This document shows positions 12,201-24,300 of a stretch of 64,000 bases of DNA, one piece after another. A program made the position numbers and the translations under genes. The notes below the pieces were generated by a model. The model did no database searches and was not told the origin of the DNA. It saw nothing but the letters and a program-made list of their open reading frames with translations. Source of the stretch: Paralichthys olivaceus (Eukaryota > Chordata > Actinopteri > Pleuronectiformes > Paralichthyidae); assembly GCF_024713975.1 (NCBI RefSeq), contig NC_091106.1:8907001-8971000 (forward strand), given 5' to 3'. How positions within the stretch are numbered: position 1 is the stretch's first letter; the number at the start of each line of letters is the position of its first letter.

Positions 12201-14641
12201 GTGTAGAGTGTAGTCGCTCCCTTGTCTCCTCGCAGCAGCATCATCAAAATGAAAAGTTTGGTTGTTAGATTTCAGTCCCATAAGTATCATAGCTTATTTT
12301 ATTGCTGCACTGTGACACGGCTCAGCTACAGGAAGCTGTTCCTACGTGACAAAGAACTGACAAGACTCTGCTCGACGAGACTAATTTTGTCATAACACAG
12401 CTCCGCAGCCCATACACAGCCTCTAGTGGTGGGTTTATTTTTAGAGGCTGGAGTCATTTGACAGTCTAGGGTAATATATATATATATATATATGAATATA
12501 TAATACAAAAGTAACTATTGGCACAGCAGTATATTGTCCATCCATTTATAGCTTTATATAATGAATAAATAAATAAAAACACCTTTTTTCCTGAATTTTA
12601 TCTTAGGCACATAAGAATTAACTGCTGCTTTTGTGTTTTGTATGGGAGATTAATGAAAGCACTGTTTGCCCACAGGAGTACGTCTTTAGATGTGGAACCA
12701 ATCTACACTTTCAGGGCCCACAGGTAAAAACACTGCACAATGCACATCAATAAAAACGTTTGTTTTCTCTTTTTGCTTTCCTGCTTGCTGAACATTTAAT
12801 CAATATTTAAACCACAGGGGGGCAGTACTGAGCGTGGTGATGAGCAGTACAGGGGAGCAGTGTTTCAGTGGAGGGGTTGACGGAACTATCCAGTGCTGGA
12901 ACACTCCCAATCCCAACATCGACCCCTACGACTCCTACGGTAACATTTTAGTCCGTTTTGTCTTTGCCGAGACGTGAGGATTGTCAAATTAAACCACAAA
13001 GACTGACTTGAGTTGTCTTGTATTTTCTGTGACAGACCCGTTAGTGCTTCGTGGAGCGCTGAGTGGACACACTGACTCCGTTTGGGGTTTGGTATACAGC
13101 AGTGCACACCAGCGCCTCCTCTCCTGCTCTGCAGACGGGACTGTGAGGCTGTGGGATGCCAACACCACCTCCCCTGCCCTCGCTGTGTTCAACGAAAACA
13201 AACGTACGGACCTGATTCCTAAGTTGTGATTTAAATCTTTTCTAAATGTTAGTTTTTTTAAATGATTTGTGAAACTTACATTTGACTCTCCTTCTGTGTA
13301 GAACTGGGAGTCCCCTCCTCTGTAGACCTGGTGTGCAGTGAACCAGCTCACCTGGTCACATCCTTCACGAACGGGGAAATTGGTCTCTTCAACATGGAGA
13401 CCCGTCAGCTGGTCCTCAATCTGGAGTCAAACTTGGAGCCAGGTAGGTTTAGAGCAGTGGATCACAAACAGTGGATGAACACAATGGTTTTAAAGTTGGG
13501 GAGGACAAAAAAAGCTTTTGATGTTTGTCTGGCTATGAACTCTAAAACATGAATCCTAAACCTTAACACACAAACCCAATCTCAGAGCCAGCCTGATGAT
13601 GAATTGGCTTCTGGGGGCAACGGCAGATATCCAGGCCAAGACTCAGTGTTCTGTTCGCTGTAAACAACAATTCACCACACAAAACACAGTGATACTTTTT
13701 GTAGCCACTTTAGGTCCATACAGCATTTTGGCTAATCTCTATTAACAGCTATCTGCATATGAATGTGTCATGACACTGCAGTTTTTCTTGACCATTGTTT
13801 ACAAACCAGAGGTACCAGACATAGTTTGTTATGTACGATTGTTCTTCTTGATATTAGCAAACTGTTATAAAACAAAACATTTGTTCTGTCTTTTTTGATT
13901 ATATGGTTCAGGGTATATGTTTTGTTGGTTTGGTTAGTATATATTATGTAATTTAGGTAAAATGTACATTTCGCTTTGAATTCATTCTCACCATCCTGCT
14001 GTGTGAGGACTAATGTATTTGTCTGTTTTTAACCAGGCACTCCCTGTCAGATCAATAAGGTCCTCAGCCACCCGACTCTTCCCATCACCATCACGGCGCA
14101 GGAGGACAGACACATCAAGTTCTTTGACAACAACAGCGGGAAGTTGATTCACTCCATGGTGGCTCACCTGGATGCAGTCACCAGTTTAGCTGTAGATCCT
14201 AACGGCCTTTATCTCATGTCAGGCAGTAAGTGTCTCTTAATCAGCAGCTTCTTACATTTGGTCATTGGTAGATATTCACAGTTTAATCATACACCCCTAT
14301 TTAAAGATCCATCTGGCAATTCTGAATACCACACACTACACACTTTTAAGCCTCAAGTGACAGTAATGTTCCCCAGACACTATATTACCTCCATATGTTC
14401 CTCAAATGTCAAGATTTAGGACGCACTTGTTACTTATTGCTTATTAATTTACCAACTCCCCTCCTCCACAGGTCATGACTGCTCTATCCGTCTGTGGAAC
14501 CTGGAGAGTAAAACCTGCATCCAGGAGTTCACGGCTCACAGAAAGAAGTTTGAGGAATCGATCCACGACGTGGCGTTCCATCCATCTAAATGCTACATTG
14601 CCAGCGCCGGCGCAGATGCTCTCGCGAAGGTGTTTGTATGA
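289..14641 (+). CDS. strn: Striatin (5'-partial), STRIPAK/PP2A scaffold protein
   Basis: Striatin is the B''' regulatory subunit of PP2A and the scaffold of STRIPAK kinase/phosphatase complexes. Sixteen exons join in one frame (709 residues plus stop): 289-392, 3207-3280, 5567-5645, 6759-6923, 7267-7402, 7492-7657, 8539-8649, 10475-10618, 10727-10863, 11831-12006, 12676-12723, 12818-12939, 13036-13203, 13302-13442, 14037-14225, 14472-14641. The frame opens inside the coiled coil (AQIAFLQGERKGQENLKK), continues through the GRQLLRQYLQEVGYTDTILD segment and an acidic region, then WD40 repeats from 11831 on (RSHFDGIRAL, GHTDSVWGL, HDCSIRLWN), ending ADALAKVFV. The wording GDMKPPSYDSDE and NRSKLQDMLANLR fits striatin better than STRN3 or STRN4. 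The N-terminal exon with the caveolin-binding part lies outside the window. All junctions are GT-AG; the donor at 10619 (gtgctc) is weak. Identity is confident, individual junctions nearly so. Confidence 0.96.
393..3206 (+). other. strn intron, nothing else recognised
   Basis: 2.8-kb intron between the first two visible exons. Donor GTGAGT and acceptor TTCCAG are clear. Several 60-105 residue open frames occur on both strands but show no splice logic or family resemblance. No repeat with clean ends was seen. Confidence 0.6.
3613..3636. repeat. (TTTC)n microsatellite
   Basis: Short TTTC tetranucleotide tract in a strn intron. It is followed by TTTATTGATCCCAGGGAATTT, which resembles the 3' tail of fish LINE-type elements; that part is only a resemblance. 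Confidence 0.7.
8404..8438. repeat. Perfect 13-bp inverted repeat (hairpin) in strn intron
   Basis: GCTCTCATGGAGG at 8404-8416 and its exact reverse complement at 8426-8438 are separated by 9 nt. It sits about 100 nt upstream of the acceptor of exon 8539-8649. In the transcript it would form a strong stem-loop. Confidence 0.85.
9514..10048. mobile_element. hAT-type non-autonomous DNA transposon (MITE)
   Basis: A 535-bp element lies in a strn intron. It has imperfect terminal inverted repeats (left end TAGGGGTGTGCGATA, right end TATCACACAACCCTA) and is flanked by an exact 8-bp duplication, GCTTGCAA at 9506-9513 and 10049-10056. An 8-bp target duplication with such ends is typical of hAT elements. 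There is no transposase frame. The interior carries three diverged copies of a GC-rich unit sharing CTCTCCACCAGCC near 9621, 9732 and 9825. Confidence 0.88.
12472..12506. repeat. (AT)n microsatellite
   Basis: Alternating AT tract, interrupted once, in the strn intron between exons 11831-12006 and 12676-12723. Confidence 0.85.
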
Positions 14642-16050
14642 CGCGGAGCGGCTTCTCTCCCTGCAGCCCCGCTCTCTGACTCAGCCTCCCATGATCAGGG
14701 ACCAATAGAGACACAGCAGGGGAAGGAACTTCAGGCACAGGTCCAGTCCCACCTCACACAGCCCACTGGTTTCCTGTTGGACTGGCAGACTATGTAGCCG
14801 CTAGCCTCAAATGGGCCATGACTCTCCACAGGAGGGGTCGGCAGGGAGGCCAGGCAGGAGGTGAACTGCTCTCTAGTCCCTCGTCTACCATCCAGGCAGG
14901 CCTGGGTGTGAACGGTTATAGCGCCCCCACAGACAGACTACAACTCAACCTCCACAGCTAGGAGGCTCAGGACAAGTGTTCAAAGAGTGTGGAGTGGAGA
15001 AATGAGGTTTCAAGCCGGTCTTCTGCCCCTGTGACTTCACGTTCACCCTACAATCCCCCGGGCCCTCGACCTTTGCTCTCACACACAGGTCCAGGCCCTT
15101 ATCCTCCAAGTCAGGTTTTGTGTTGTGTTGTTCCAGAAGCGTGGGGTACTGAAGGCTTCCTGCAGCTGTCCTGCCTCTCACTCCTTCTTCTTCTCTCGCT
15201 TCCCAGATTGACTCTGCTTGCTGGCCTGCCTTTATTTTCCTTTTTAAAACACGTATTGACAAATGTGCCTTTGCTTTAAAAAAGGTCTTGAAATTTTTAT
15301 TTTAACAAAAGCTTGTTTTTTGGGGAACAGGGGGAGGGGAGGGGCACAGCGCAGGAAACGGAGCTGGTTGTCACAATGTTGTCGATTTTAACATTGGATG
15401 TAAAATTACAAATGCTTATAATAAACAAAATATATATTCAGTCTTAAAATTTACTGTGCAGCGTGAGTTTGAGTGCTCCTTTTTGATAAGTGTGGTTGGG
15501 GATAAAATTTTGTGCATTTCAAGGCAAAGCTGGTAGATACAGACCATTAACTATAATGCCTGTTTGTTAGATACAAGTAACTGTACACTTCAGAAGTAAG
15601 ACTACAAACATATGTGTCCAAAGTAAACCACCTTGGTTATATAATTACAATTCAGACTTAGTTCTAAATGTCCATTTTAGAAAGAACTAATTAATTTTGG
15701 CCAGTTTGCTCTTGTTTGAACTGAATGGCTTGTACTGTATGTAGTTTTCCCCAATTGTGTGGACATGCTTGACTACAGTGTGATGTTCCATGTTCAGATA
15801 TTTACAGTAGTCCAGTGTTTAGCAAGAAATTAGTACAGTACTGTAGGACTATTTGACACAATGCGTTAACCATTCAACACTGAGGGAAGAAAGAGAGGAG
15901 AAAACCATCCTGGGTTTGAAAAAAAACAAAACAAAAAAAAAATCAATCAAGGTGTTGTACGTGTAGAGTACAGCTTCAAATGAGCCATTTTCTCAGTCAC
16001 TGGTTTGTATATGAAAGTATGTTCAAAATAAAACCTGCTGTAAAATGTTA
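14642..16050 (+). other. strn: strn 3' untranslated region
   Basis: No coding frame continues after the TGA at 14639-14641. AATAAA occurs at 15420-15425 and 16027-16032, so a roughly 0.8 kb and a 1.4 kb 3' UTR are both possible. The long open frames here show no family resemblance. The exact cleavage site is inferred. Confidence 0.7.
16027..16032 (+). terminator. Poly(A) signal for strn
   Basis: Canonical AATAAA about 1.39 kb after the striatin stop, followed by a TG-rich stretch. A further AATAAA at 16496-16501 lies beyond it in the gap to vit and could serve a longer transcript. Confidence 0.6.
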
Positions 16051-16239
16051 CCCGGACTCTGATGTCGCTCATTTGACAAAACTGTTTGTTACCTTGCAGA
16101 AAACAAACGTGATCGTCGGTGCAGATCAGGAGGTTTTCAGGGTCTGATCCACAAATTCAAGACGTTTCTCATGGATTCACTCATTGCCTAAAACTTGAAC
16201 CCTGCTTTTTCTTTGCCTGTATTTGTTCTGTTATCATCC

Positions 16240-16440
16240 CTGTCTTCTTTGTTTATCAGCAGGATTACGCATGAATTACCCGACAGATGTCCACGAAATT
16301 TGATGGAAGGATGATGCACGGTCCAAGGAAGAACCCACAACGTTTTGGTGAGGATCAGAACAAAAAGATGGATCCAGGATCTTTCTTATCAGAGGGCGTT
16401 TCTTGACATTTCCACCAATATCCGAGGGAAAAATGCATTC
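16240..16440 (+). repeat. Dispersed repeat copy A (TATCAGCAGGATTACGC type)
   Basis: Contains GCAGGATTACGC, GAAGAACCCA, TTTTGGTGAGGATCAG and GATGGATCCAGGA in the order seen in the other copies at 26818, 29935, 53298 and 56198. It lies in the short gap between the 3' ends of strn and vit. Confidence 0.6.
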
Positions 16441-16883
16441 ATCTAGATGATAAAAATCTATGATATATTAGTGTGTGTAATTTTGTACCGAACCAAATAA
16501 AAACAGGGGTATAGGCTTTTTATGCTGCTTTACGGTAACAAAAAGTGCCAGAAACCTTTAACTACCACCAATATGTTGCTGGGATAATGTGGGTACTGTG
16601 GGGAAACAACAGTGTGTATGCATCTTTCAATAGTTTTATAACAATGTCCAAAAGAAAGTGACAGATTTAGTGCAGAATGTAAGAGGACTGCCCTTGCATC
16701 ACTTTGACACTGATAAGATTGTGATGTATTGATTCTCAGGCAAGGTCTGATGTGTTATGACGCACCTCTTGTCCTTTAATTTCAGATGGATGGACAATTA
16801 TTTGCAGTGGTCATTATATAATGTTATCATGTGAACATCACACGGAATCTGGAAAATAGCCACTTTAATTTCTCTTCATTTTC

Positions 16884-16895
16884 TTTATTTTTATT
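16884..16895 (-). terminator. Tandem poly(A) signals for vit
   Basis: Two overlapping TTTATT motifs on the + strand read as AATAAA on the - strand, about 1.2 kb downstream of the vitrin stop. They would place the vit 3' end about 0.85 kb from the strn 3' end. Confidence 0.5.
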
Positions 16896-18122
16896 AAAAA
16901 TTGCAACAAAAAAAAAACAACAAACATTGATCAATTATCTGAACAATAATAGCGAAAGGCTTTTAATATGCATATGTACAAACAGGACATAACAGAAAAT
17001 CATAAATACTCTTCAAACAAAAGAGAAACGCCTGCGGTGCAACCACATGATTAGAAAACAAAGAGCGACGGGATGGATGGCGTTCAATCTTCCGTCGCTC
17101 TGCACAGAGATATACAAGCTCCTCTTTCCTCACAGCTCAATCGCTCCGTGTTGCCGACTCACCAGGTCACACTCACAAGAGCCGCGTTCTCACCTGCCAC
17201 TCGTATATCAGCACCAATGTCGTACAGAGGAACTTTAACAATGTCCCTACTAACAAGTCTCTCCTCTTAGGAAGATCAAAATGCACCGTTTCTAAAAAAA
17301 GAATATCCTCTTCACCGAGAATTGTATGAAAAGCACCGTATTATTAAGTTTATGAAGTATGTTAAGCCAGAAGAGGAAGTGCTAGGCATGCTTTAAAGTC
17401 TACATTTCTCTGCAAGCACCATGTCCCAGTTAGGCAGCTTCTGTTAGTCTGGTACCACTTCTTTGTGCGGCACTTGTTATGAGGGGTCTATTAGTTGTTC
17501 ATAAGGACGTTATTATTGAATATACATCGTTAATTGACTATTGTGTAAACTTTGACAAGTTGTTGACAGATGAATTTTGTTCCAGATGTTCTGCAGCTTC
17601 CCTCCAGAGGGTCAAAGGTCAATCAATACTTTGAGGGTTTGCAATATAAAGTGGGGAGTTTCATGCTAAATGGGGAATAACACCATATAAATGATTTATA
17701 ATTGACCTTCAGAAAATTAGAAATCAATTTACTACGGTAAATAAGAACAACTCACAGACCTATTATAAAGGTGTCTCGTTCAAGAGTGGTACCATCATTT
17801 TAAATGTTCAGGAATCCTGTTCTTTAAAGGCACCGACAGAGAACAACTGGGACCATATGAGATGTCACTATGTCACTGTGTCTTTACTTTTAGCACCGTT
17901 TGGGACCAAATGCTGATTCACTTTAAGATTAGTTTTTTCGACCAAAACACACAATCCTCACCTAAATTAAGAACCTTTCCCCTCCCCGTTCAAACGTGGG
18001 GGAGCTGCAGCCAATCCAGCTCCACCATCTGGGCAACAGAGTGAGTAAATTTACAATCAGTGTCCCGTCAGGACAGCCCATGATCGGGACGTCCCTCTTT
18101 ACACCCTCCCGTGCGTCCGTCC

Positions 18123-18321
18123 TCAGTTCCTGGGCTGTGAGTTGAACTCCTGGCAGATGTTGTTTATGATCTTGGACACAAACTTGTAGAGGTTGTCGAA
18201 CTCGTCCACAAAGAAGGAGTGCTCCTTGTCGGGGTCCGTGGCGATGTACTCCAGCTCGTCCTGGGCTGCCCAGGCGATGCCGATGGAGTAGGCGATCACA
18301 CCTGCAACACAGGGATAGAGG

Positions 18322-18377
<56 letters not shown>

Positions 18378-21300
18378 CCTCACATGTGTTTGTCACAGCT
18401 GCATGACACCTCACTGTTGACTGACACACACAAACACACTTAAAAACCTTTTTGTGTAACTGTATTGTTGATTCTTGGTCAAAGTGTTAATCCTCTTAAT
18501 CCTAAAGTTTTAAAGAGTTGAGCTAAAAAAAACACTTTGCAGAATATGATCATTGACTATTCTTTTCTTGGCTGAGTGATGTATTGACCATATCTCCTTT
18601 TTCCAGATTCTGTTGTGGTTAACCTCTGACCTTGGCTTTGGACATTAAGTGCAGGCACCCTGACGTCATCATAGGAGCGTCCATCTGTAATGACGATCAT
18701 GATCTTGCGTTTGTTGGGTTTGGATTTGCTGAAGAGCTGCTCTGCGGCATAGGTGATGGCGGCACCAGTGCTGGTCCCACCGCTCCAGTAGTTGATGCGT
18801 TTAATGGCGTTCAGCAACTCGGCCTTGTTGTTGTACTGGCCGAAGGCGAACTCCAGCCTCTGCTCGTAGGTGTACTGCACAGCTCCGACCCGCGTGTCTG
18901 TGTCGGAGATCTCAAACTCTCGTGTGACGTTGGCCACGAACTGCAGCACGGTGCGGAAGTTGCCTGTTCCCACGCTGCTGGAGCCGTCAATGACAAAGGC
19001 GATGTCGTTGGCGTTGAGGCAGGTTTTGCTGCACATCAGGCGGTCCGTGTCACACACCCTCTTCACCAGGGGCTGCACGGCCTTCCTCAGGGCGAACCAG
19101 CTGGTCACAGGCAGGGAGTAGAAGCCGTTGGTCCGACACACGGCCTGTGGGGTGCAGGACAAAGTGAGTTTCAAACCTGTATGTTTGACTGACACACCTC
19201 TCAGACACATACACATCTGGATCTAGTGAATTTTAATGGTGGTGGTGGTTTCATAGTTTCAAATGAACATGACCGTGTGTGTGTGTGCGTGTGTGTGTGC
19301 GTGTGCGTGTGTGTGTGCGTGTGTGTGCGATTCAGAATCATGAGTCCGAGAAAGGCAGCAACTGGATCAGCAGGAGATTCAGGAGAGAAACAGCCAGCAC
19401 TCCGACCATGCTCCACCTTGTCAACGAAGTTGGCCTCGACCAGATTTTGCTTCTCATTGTCGTCGGCGCCCTCGATGGTGACAAAGAATATGTTGATGCC
19501 AGACTCCCGGGCGTGACGAGAGGCCTCCTCCACCTTGTCTGTGGGCCAGCCGTCCACCAGCACCACGGCCACGTTGGGGGCCCCTCCACGGTTTCCATTG
19601 ACATCGCTGAAGTACTGCTTGTTGATGTAGGAGAGGGCCTTTCCTGTTAAGACACCAGAGGGCAGCAGGGAGACGGTTAAACTGCATGAAAAGGCAAGTA
19701 GTTGAAACGCAGGCATGAATTGATGGAGTCAAACAAAAAGTGTTTCTTATGTAAAACATATATTTTTTGGGGAGCTGTTCTGACCAATATGTAAAAAAGC
19801 ACCCTTCTATAAAAAAATCCTGTTTGCCAAAAAAAACTTGACATAGCAGCCTGTGTATTTAGTAAACAAAAATACACACATCTCTATGCTGAGTGCATCG
19901 CTTTATACTATTACAAAAACTGTGATATCCTATCATTTAGTCTTGTCAGTGGTTTAAACAAGGCCGGTACCAGGGGAGGCTCCGAAGATGCTTTTACAGA
20001 GCGCTTCTTACCCAAATAACACGTATTTGTATCAACATGCAACATTTAGCAATTATAGTTATAAAGAAAGTGGGTGCACTCTGACGCACCAACCAGAGCA
20101 GGCTTCACCCCCCAGGCGGCTGAAGCCAAAAGCTTTTTGGTCAGAGCAGAAGGAACAACATGACTTACAGGAGCAGGACTGTAATTTAGTCAGGAGCGTC
20201 TCGCAGCAGATTTAGACTTAATTCTATCCTTGCATGCGAAAATGTGCCTGGGTAGCAACCAACGTGATAACCGCAGCCGTTTCACTTTCACACTTGTGTC
20301 TGTAGGCATTTACTGTCGCTGGCAGCCTAACAGAGGGTCACTCACCCACATTTGAGAGGCCTCCTTTCTGCACAATCTTATCTACGGCCGACCTCAGCTC
20401 TCTGGAGTTGGAGTGAGACTTCAGACTGATCTCCGTCACGGGGTCGTCTCTTCAGACAAAGACAGAAGGAAATCAAATAATATTTTCCTCATCTATCAAT
20501 GGTAAGTAATAACACAACAAGAGAAGGGAGGTTACCCGTATTGGATGAGGCCCATCATGGGTCCATTTACGCCCACGTTGATGGTCTGAGCCACCTCAGC
20601 CAGGAAGTCCTTCTGGATCTTAAAACGTCGCTTCCCGATGCTCCAGCTGCCGTCCATCAGGAAGACCAGGTCCACCTTACAGTCTGCAGGAACAGGACAC
20701 ACCAGGTCACAGCAGTTTCAGTTAGCAATGCATGAGCCAGGTTTGTGTCACATGTCTGCCAACAGCTTCAGGCTCTCCCACTGATTTTTGGAAACTTATG
20801 TAAACAAGGCATCAAATACGTCAGTACCACTTGTTAGGCCTAAAGCAAACATACATTGTATTTGATGGGTAACACTGAACATGAACACATTTGTTTACAG
20901 GGTATCTTTGTCAGAGATCTAGCATGGGGATACTTAAATGACCTCACAGGGATTATCAAACCATAAGGCAATGACATTTAACTAGAACATCAGTACCTCT
21001 GACATGGGGCCATTTAGATTCACTAGATCTGGATTTTTATTTGATCTATGAATTATTCTCTTGGGAAAATGTAAAAAAGAAGTTCAAAATAAAGTGTGGG
21101 TCCCCCCCGAAAGGCTGATGAAAACATATCCTCCTTGGCGGAGGTAAAATATTCATTTCATGGCAGCTTGCGTGTGATGCATGTGGGACATACTTGGGTC
21201 TCCATGTGATGCAGGCTCAGGGGCTCTTGGTCCAGGTTCTTGTTCCCTTGTGCCAAATCCTGAAAAATAAGAAACACAGATTTACTCTTTCATAATCTGG

Positions 21301-24300
21301 AGAATACATTTTTATAAATTTCACTTGACTGTCACTTTAAAGGGATGGTTCACCAAAAAATGAAAATTCACTTATTGTCTACTCACCACTATGCCAATGG
21401 AGGGGTGGGTGAAGTGTTTGAATCCACAAAGCACATGTGGAGTTTCAGGGGTAAACAGCGTTGCAGCCAAATCCAATAGAATTGATGTAATTGCCGACAT
21501 TCAAATGTGACTCAAAAGGGCATCATTTACACCTTGTTGTATCCACCATTTACTTCAATTTTATAGGATTTGGCTGCAAGACTGTTTACCACTCAAACTC
21601 CTAAAGTGTTTTGTGGACTCAAACACCCACCCCTCAATTGACATTTTCATTTTTTGGTGAACTATCCCTTTAATGATCATTGACTTGTGTATCATCTCAC
21701 CAACAGCTTTTATACCATCTAAGGCCACTCTCCAATTTTCAACTCTCTATCCACAAACCAGGGGAAAAGGTCAACTTTGGCAGAAACAACCTGAAGTTTG
21801 ACTGTCAAAATTTTCACGTTAGATTTGCAGCTGCCCACTTTACAAAGATCCCAAACATAACCATTTTTTTTTTGTTGTGGCAAAACTGTGCCAAACAGGA
21901 ACTGATTTTATCCACAGGCAACCATGCCATTTGACTTTGACTGTAAATCCCTTCAATTACAGGCTGAGCAAACCCAGATTCTTTTGCTTGGTCGGCCTCG
22001 GTTTGGTTTGTACTTACAGTCAGAACGGAGGAGTTACTGGCTAAGTGAGTCTTACGGGAGCCAGAGAAAAGGAAGAAGAAGAGGACGAACGTGTTATGGC
22101 ACAGATTATCTTACCTGATTCATAAATGTTTACTTCTGGTTTCCAGGCATCCACTGGCTCCACTGCATAGATAATATCATACAAGCTCGACGTTAGCAGA
22201 TTTCGCAGGTACCTTATCTAACAACAACACTCACCATGGTAGCTCTGATAAAAGTGTAGATTTGTTTTCGTGATAAATTCAAAATTGTGCACTTTTTTTG
22301 TGAACTCTATTCTCAGAATTAGAAAATGAATGCAGTGGCCTTTAGGAAAATCACACTATTAACTGAAGAGAAGAATTTTGTCCAAGATGCCACCTAACAC
22401 TTCATAGAAACAGATGTTTGTAGCCATGGTAACCACTGCTCACCTCGAGTATGGGTCGGATCCACTGCCGTCTTATGGTTGACATCTGAGTCAGTGGATC
22501 GTGGTGCTAAAAGTTATGACATGATCAGTCAGTGACGACAGACACGTGAAGCAAATGTAAAGACATCATGGAATTACAGCCAATTCCGATTGAGTCCACG
22601 TTGTATTTATTACACACGTGGCAGTATTTCTGTCTTTCTCTGTGAAATGGCTCAGCCGCTCAGGCATAGATTACTTCTTTCACAGGTTACAGGTGTTACA
22701 ACAATAATTTAAGAAACACTAAGAGTCAAAAAGACAATGACACAACCTAATTAATTTAAACACCAAATGAAAGAGGAACAGCATAAACAGTGGTCATGAC
22801 TGAAAGCAGTTTTTTTTACAATACATAATCCACACATATGAACCCCAGGACTTGTTAGTTCCCAGAAAAGAGAATAGAAGAACACTTACGGTGCGGTCCA
22901 AAGTTATAATACCAGCGCTCATACTCTGAGATATCAGGCCTGTGATCCCGAGCTAGAGGAGGATGTTATGAAACCTGTTAGTGTTCCTACAATGAACTTC
23001 AGAGAGAAAAAGCACACATTTCCATGGTTGTGATTGGTCAAATGTTCTCCCCAACCAATCCCACACCAGTGAAAACAACGGCTTTGTGCACAAACATCAC
23101 CTCACCGAGTCTCTCTCTCATCTTTCACATGCCTTCTACAGGAGTTTCTCACATGGCAGGCAGATGGCATGTAAACGCCTGAGAGACACTGCATGTACTT
23201 ACACGTGGAGCCAATTCATCACACACAGCACACGTTTGGCAGATACCAAACTGTATCAGTCACACAGACATGCACATGCAACTTAAATGGACGCTGAGTG
23301 TAGTACCCTGCCACAGAGAGTGGGGGCAGCACACACCAAACTGTCACGTGCACTCCCAGAGGGAGGTCGACTTACCGCCGGTGTCAGGTGTGTCAGTGTC
23401 GCTCCATGTGTATCCTGAGTCTGGAGCTGCATAGCTAACATCTGAACGCACAGCAGAGAAGGTGCAGGCATCAGGGTTACATTCAAGGTTTTAATGTAGC
23501 CCTGTTCATTTTTACTGTAGGTGACAATTCTAAAACGTTGCTGTTGGCACTTGGTTAATACATTTATCATAACCCCTGCGTTTAATATTTGCTAAAGAAC
23601 GATGACCATTTCTTTGATACCTGATGGACGTCGACCTCCAGGGAACCAATCGGGACGAGGGAGGGAGGGGGCCGCCCAATCCCTTCTGGGAAAAGCTGTG
23701 CAGAGTGGGAAGATTAGAAAAGCTGGTGCTCAGGAGAATCATGCTTGTGACCTCCACTAAACCCGCCACATTATTAGTGGGGTATGCACGAGGCGTTCAG
23801 ACACCACACGTACAATCCGTCACTCACAGACAGTCACTAAACGGCTAAAGGTTATTTCAGTGGAGTCTTTCTCTTCCTACCTGCAGACTAGAGAGACAGA
23901 GGGAAACATATGTAAATCTGTTTCTCATTCGTTTTGTGTTCTCCATGTGCTGCTCCTGGCATCACAACTTGTTCACATAACCTCAGAGTTTTTCTTATAC
24001 TTGGCAGGCAGTTTAATCTATTAGACTCTTGCGTGGATACAGGTGAGCTGAGCAAAACCATAACAGAGCATCCCATCCATCCTAAACTGACTGAGCCATG
24101 ACAACACACCTCGGCTGACCCCTCCCTGCAGTGTAGCTTACAAAAACACCCATCCAGGGTTCTAAGGTTCCCATCCAGTGGCAGCCAGTGCTGTTGACTG
24201 GGTCGGGCCAGGAGAGCCCAGCCAGCCGCCCAATGGAGCGTGAGAGTATTATTCTAAATCTGGTGTCAAACTAAGGACAGTGTAGATAGCGGGACACAGA

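Noticed and set aside
18632..19192. 186-residue + strand open frame
   Set aside because: It is the complement of the VWA2 exon of vit and has no family resemblance of its own.
23882..23888. Seven-nucleotide microexon in vit (TCTGCAG between AG and GT)
   Set aside because: Its length would break the phase 1-1 pattern; the frame closes without it once the acceptor at 25807 is used.
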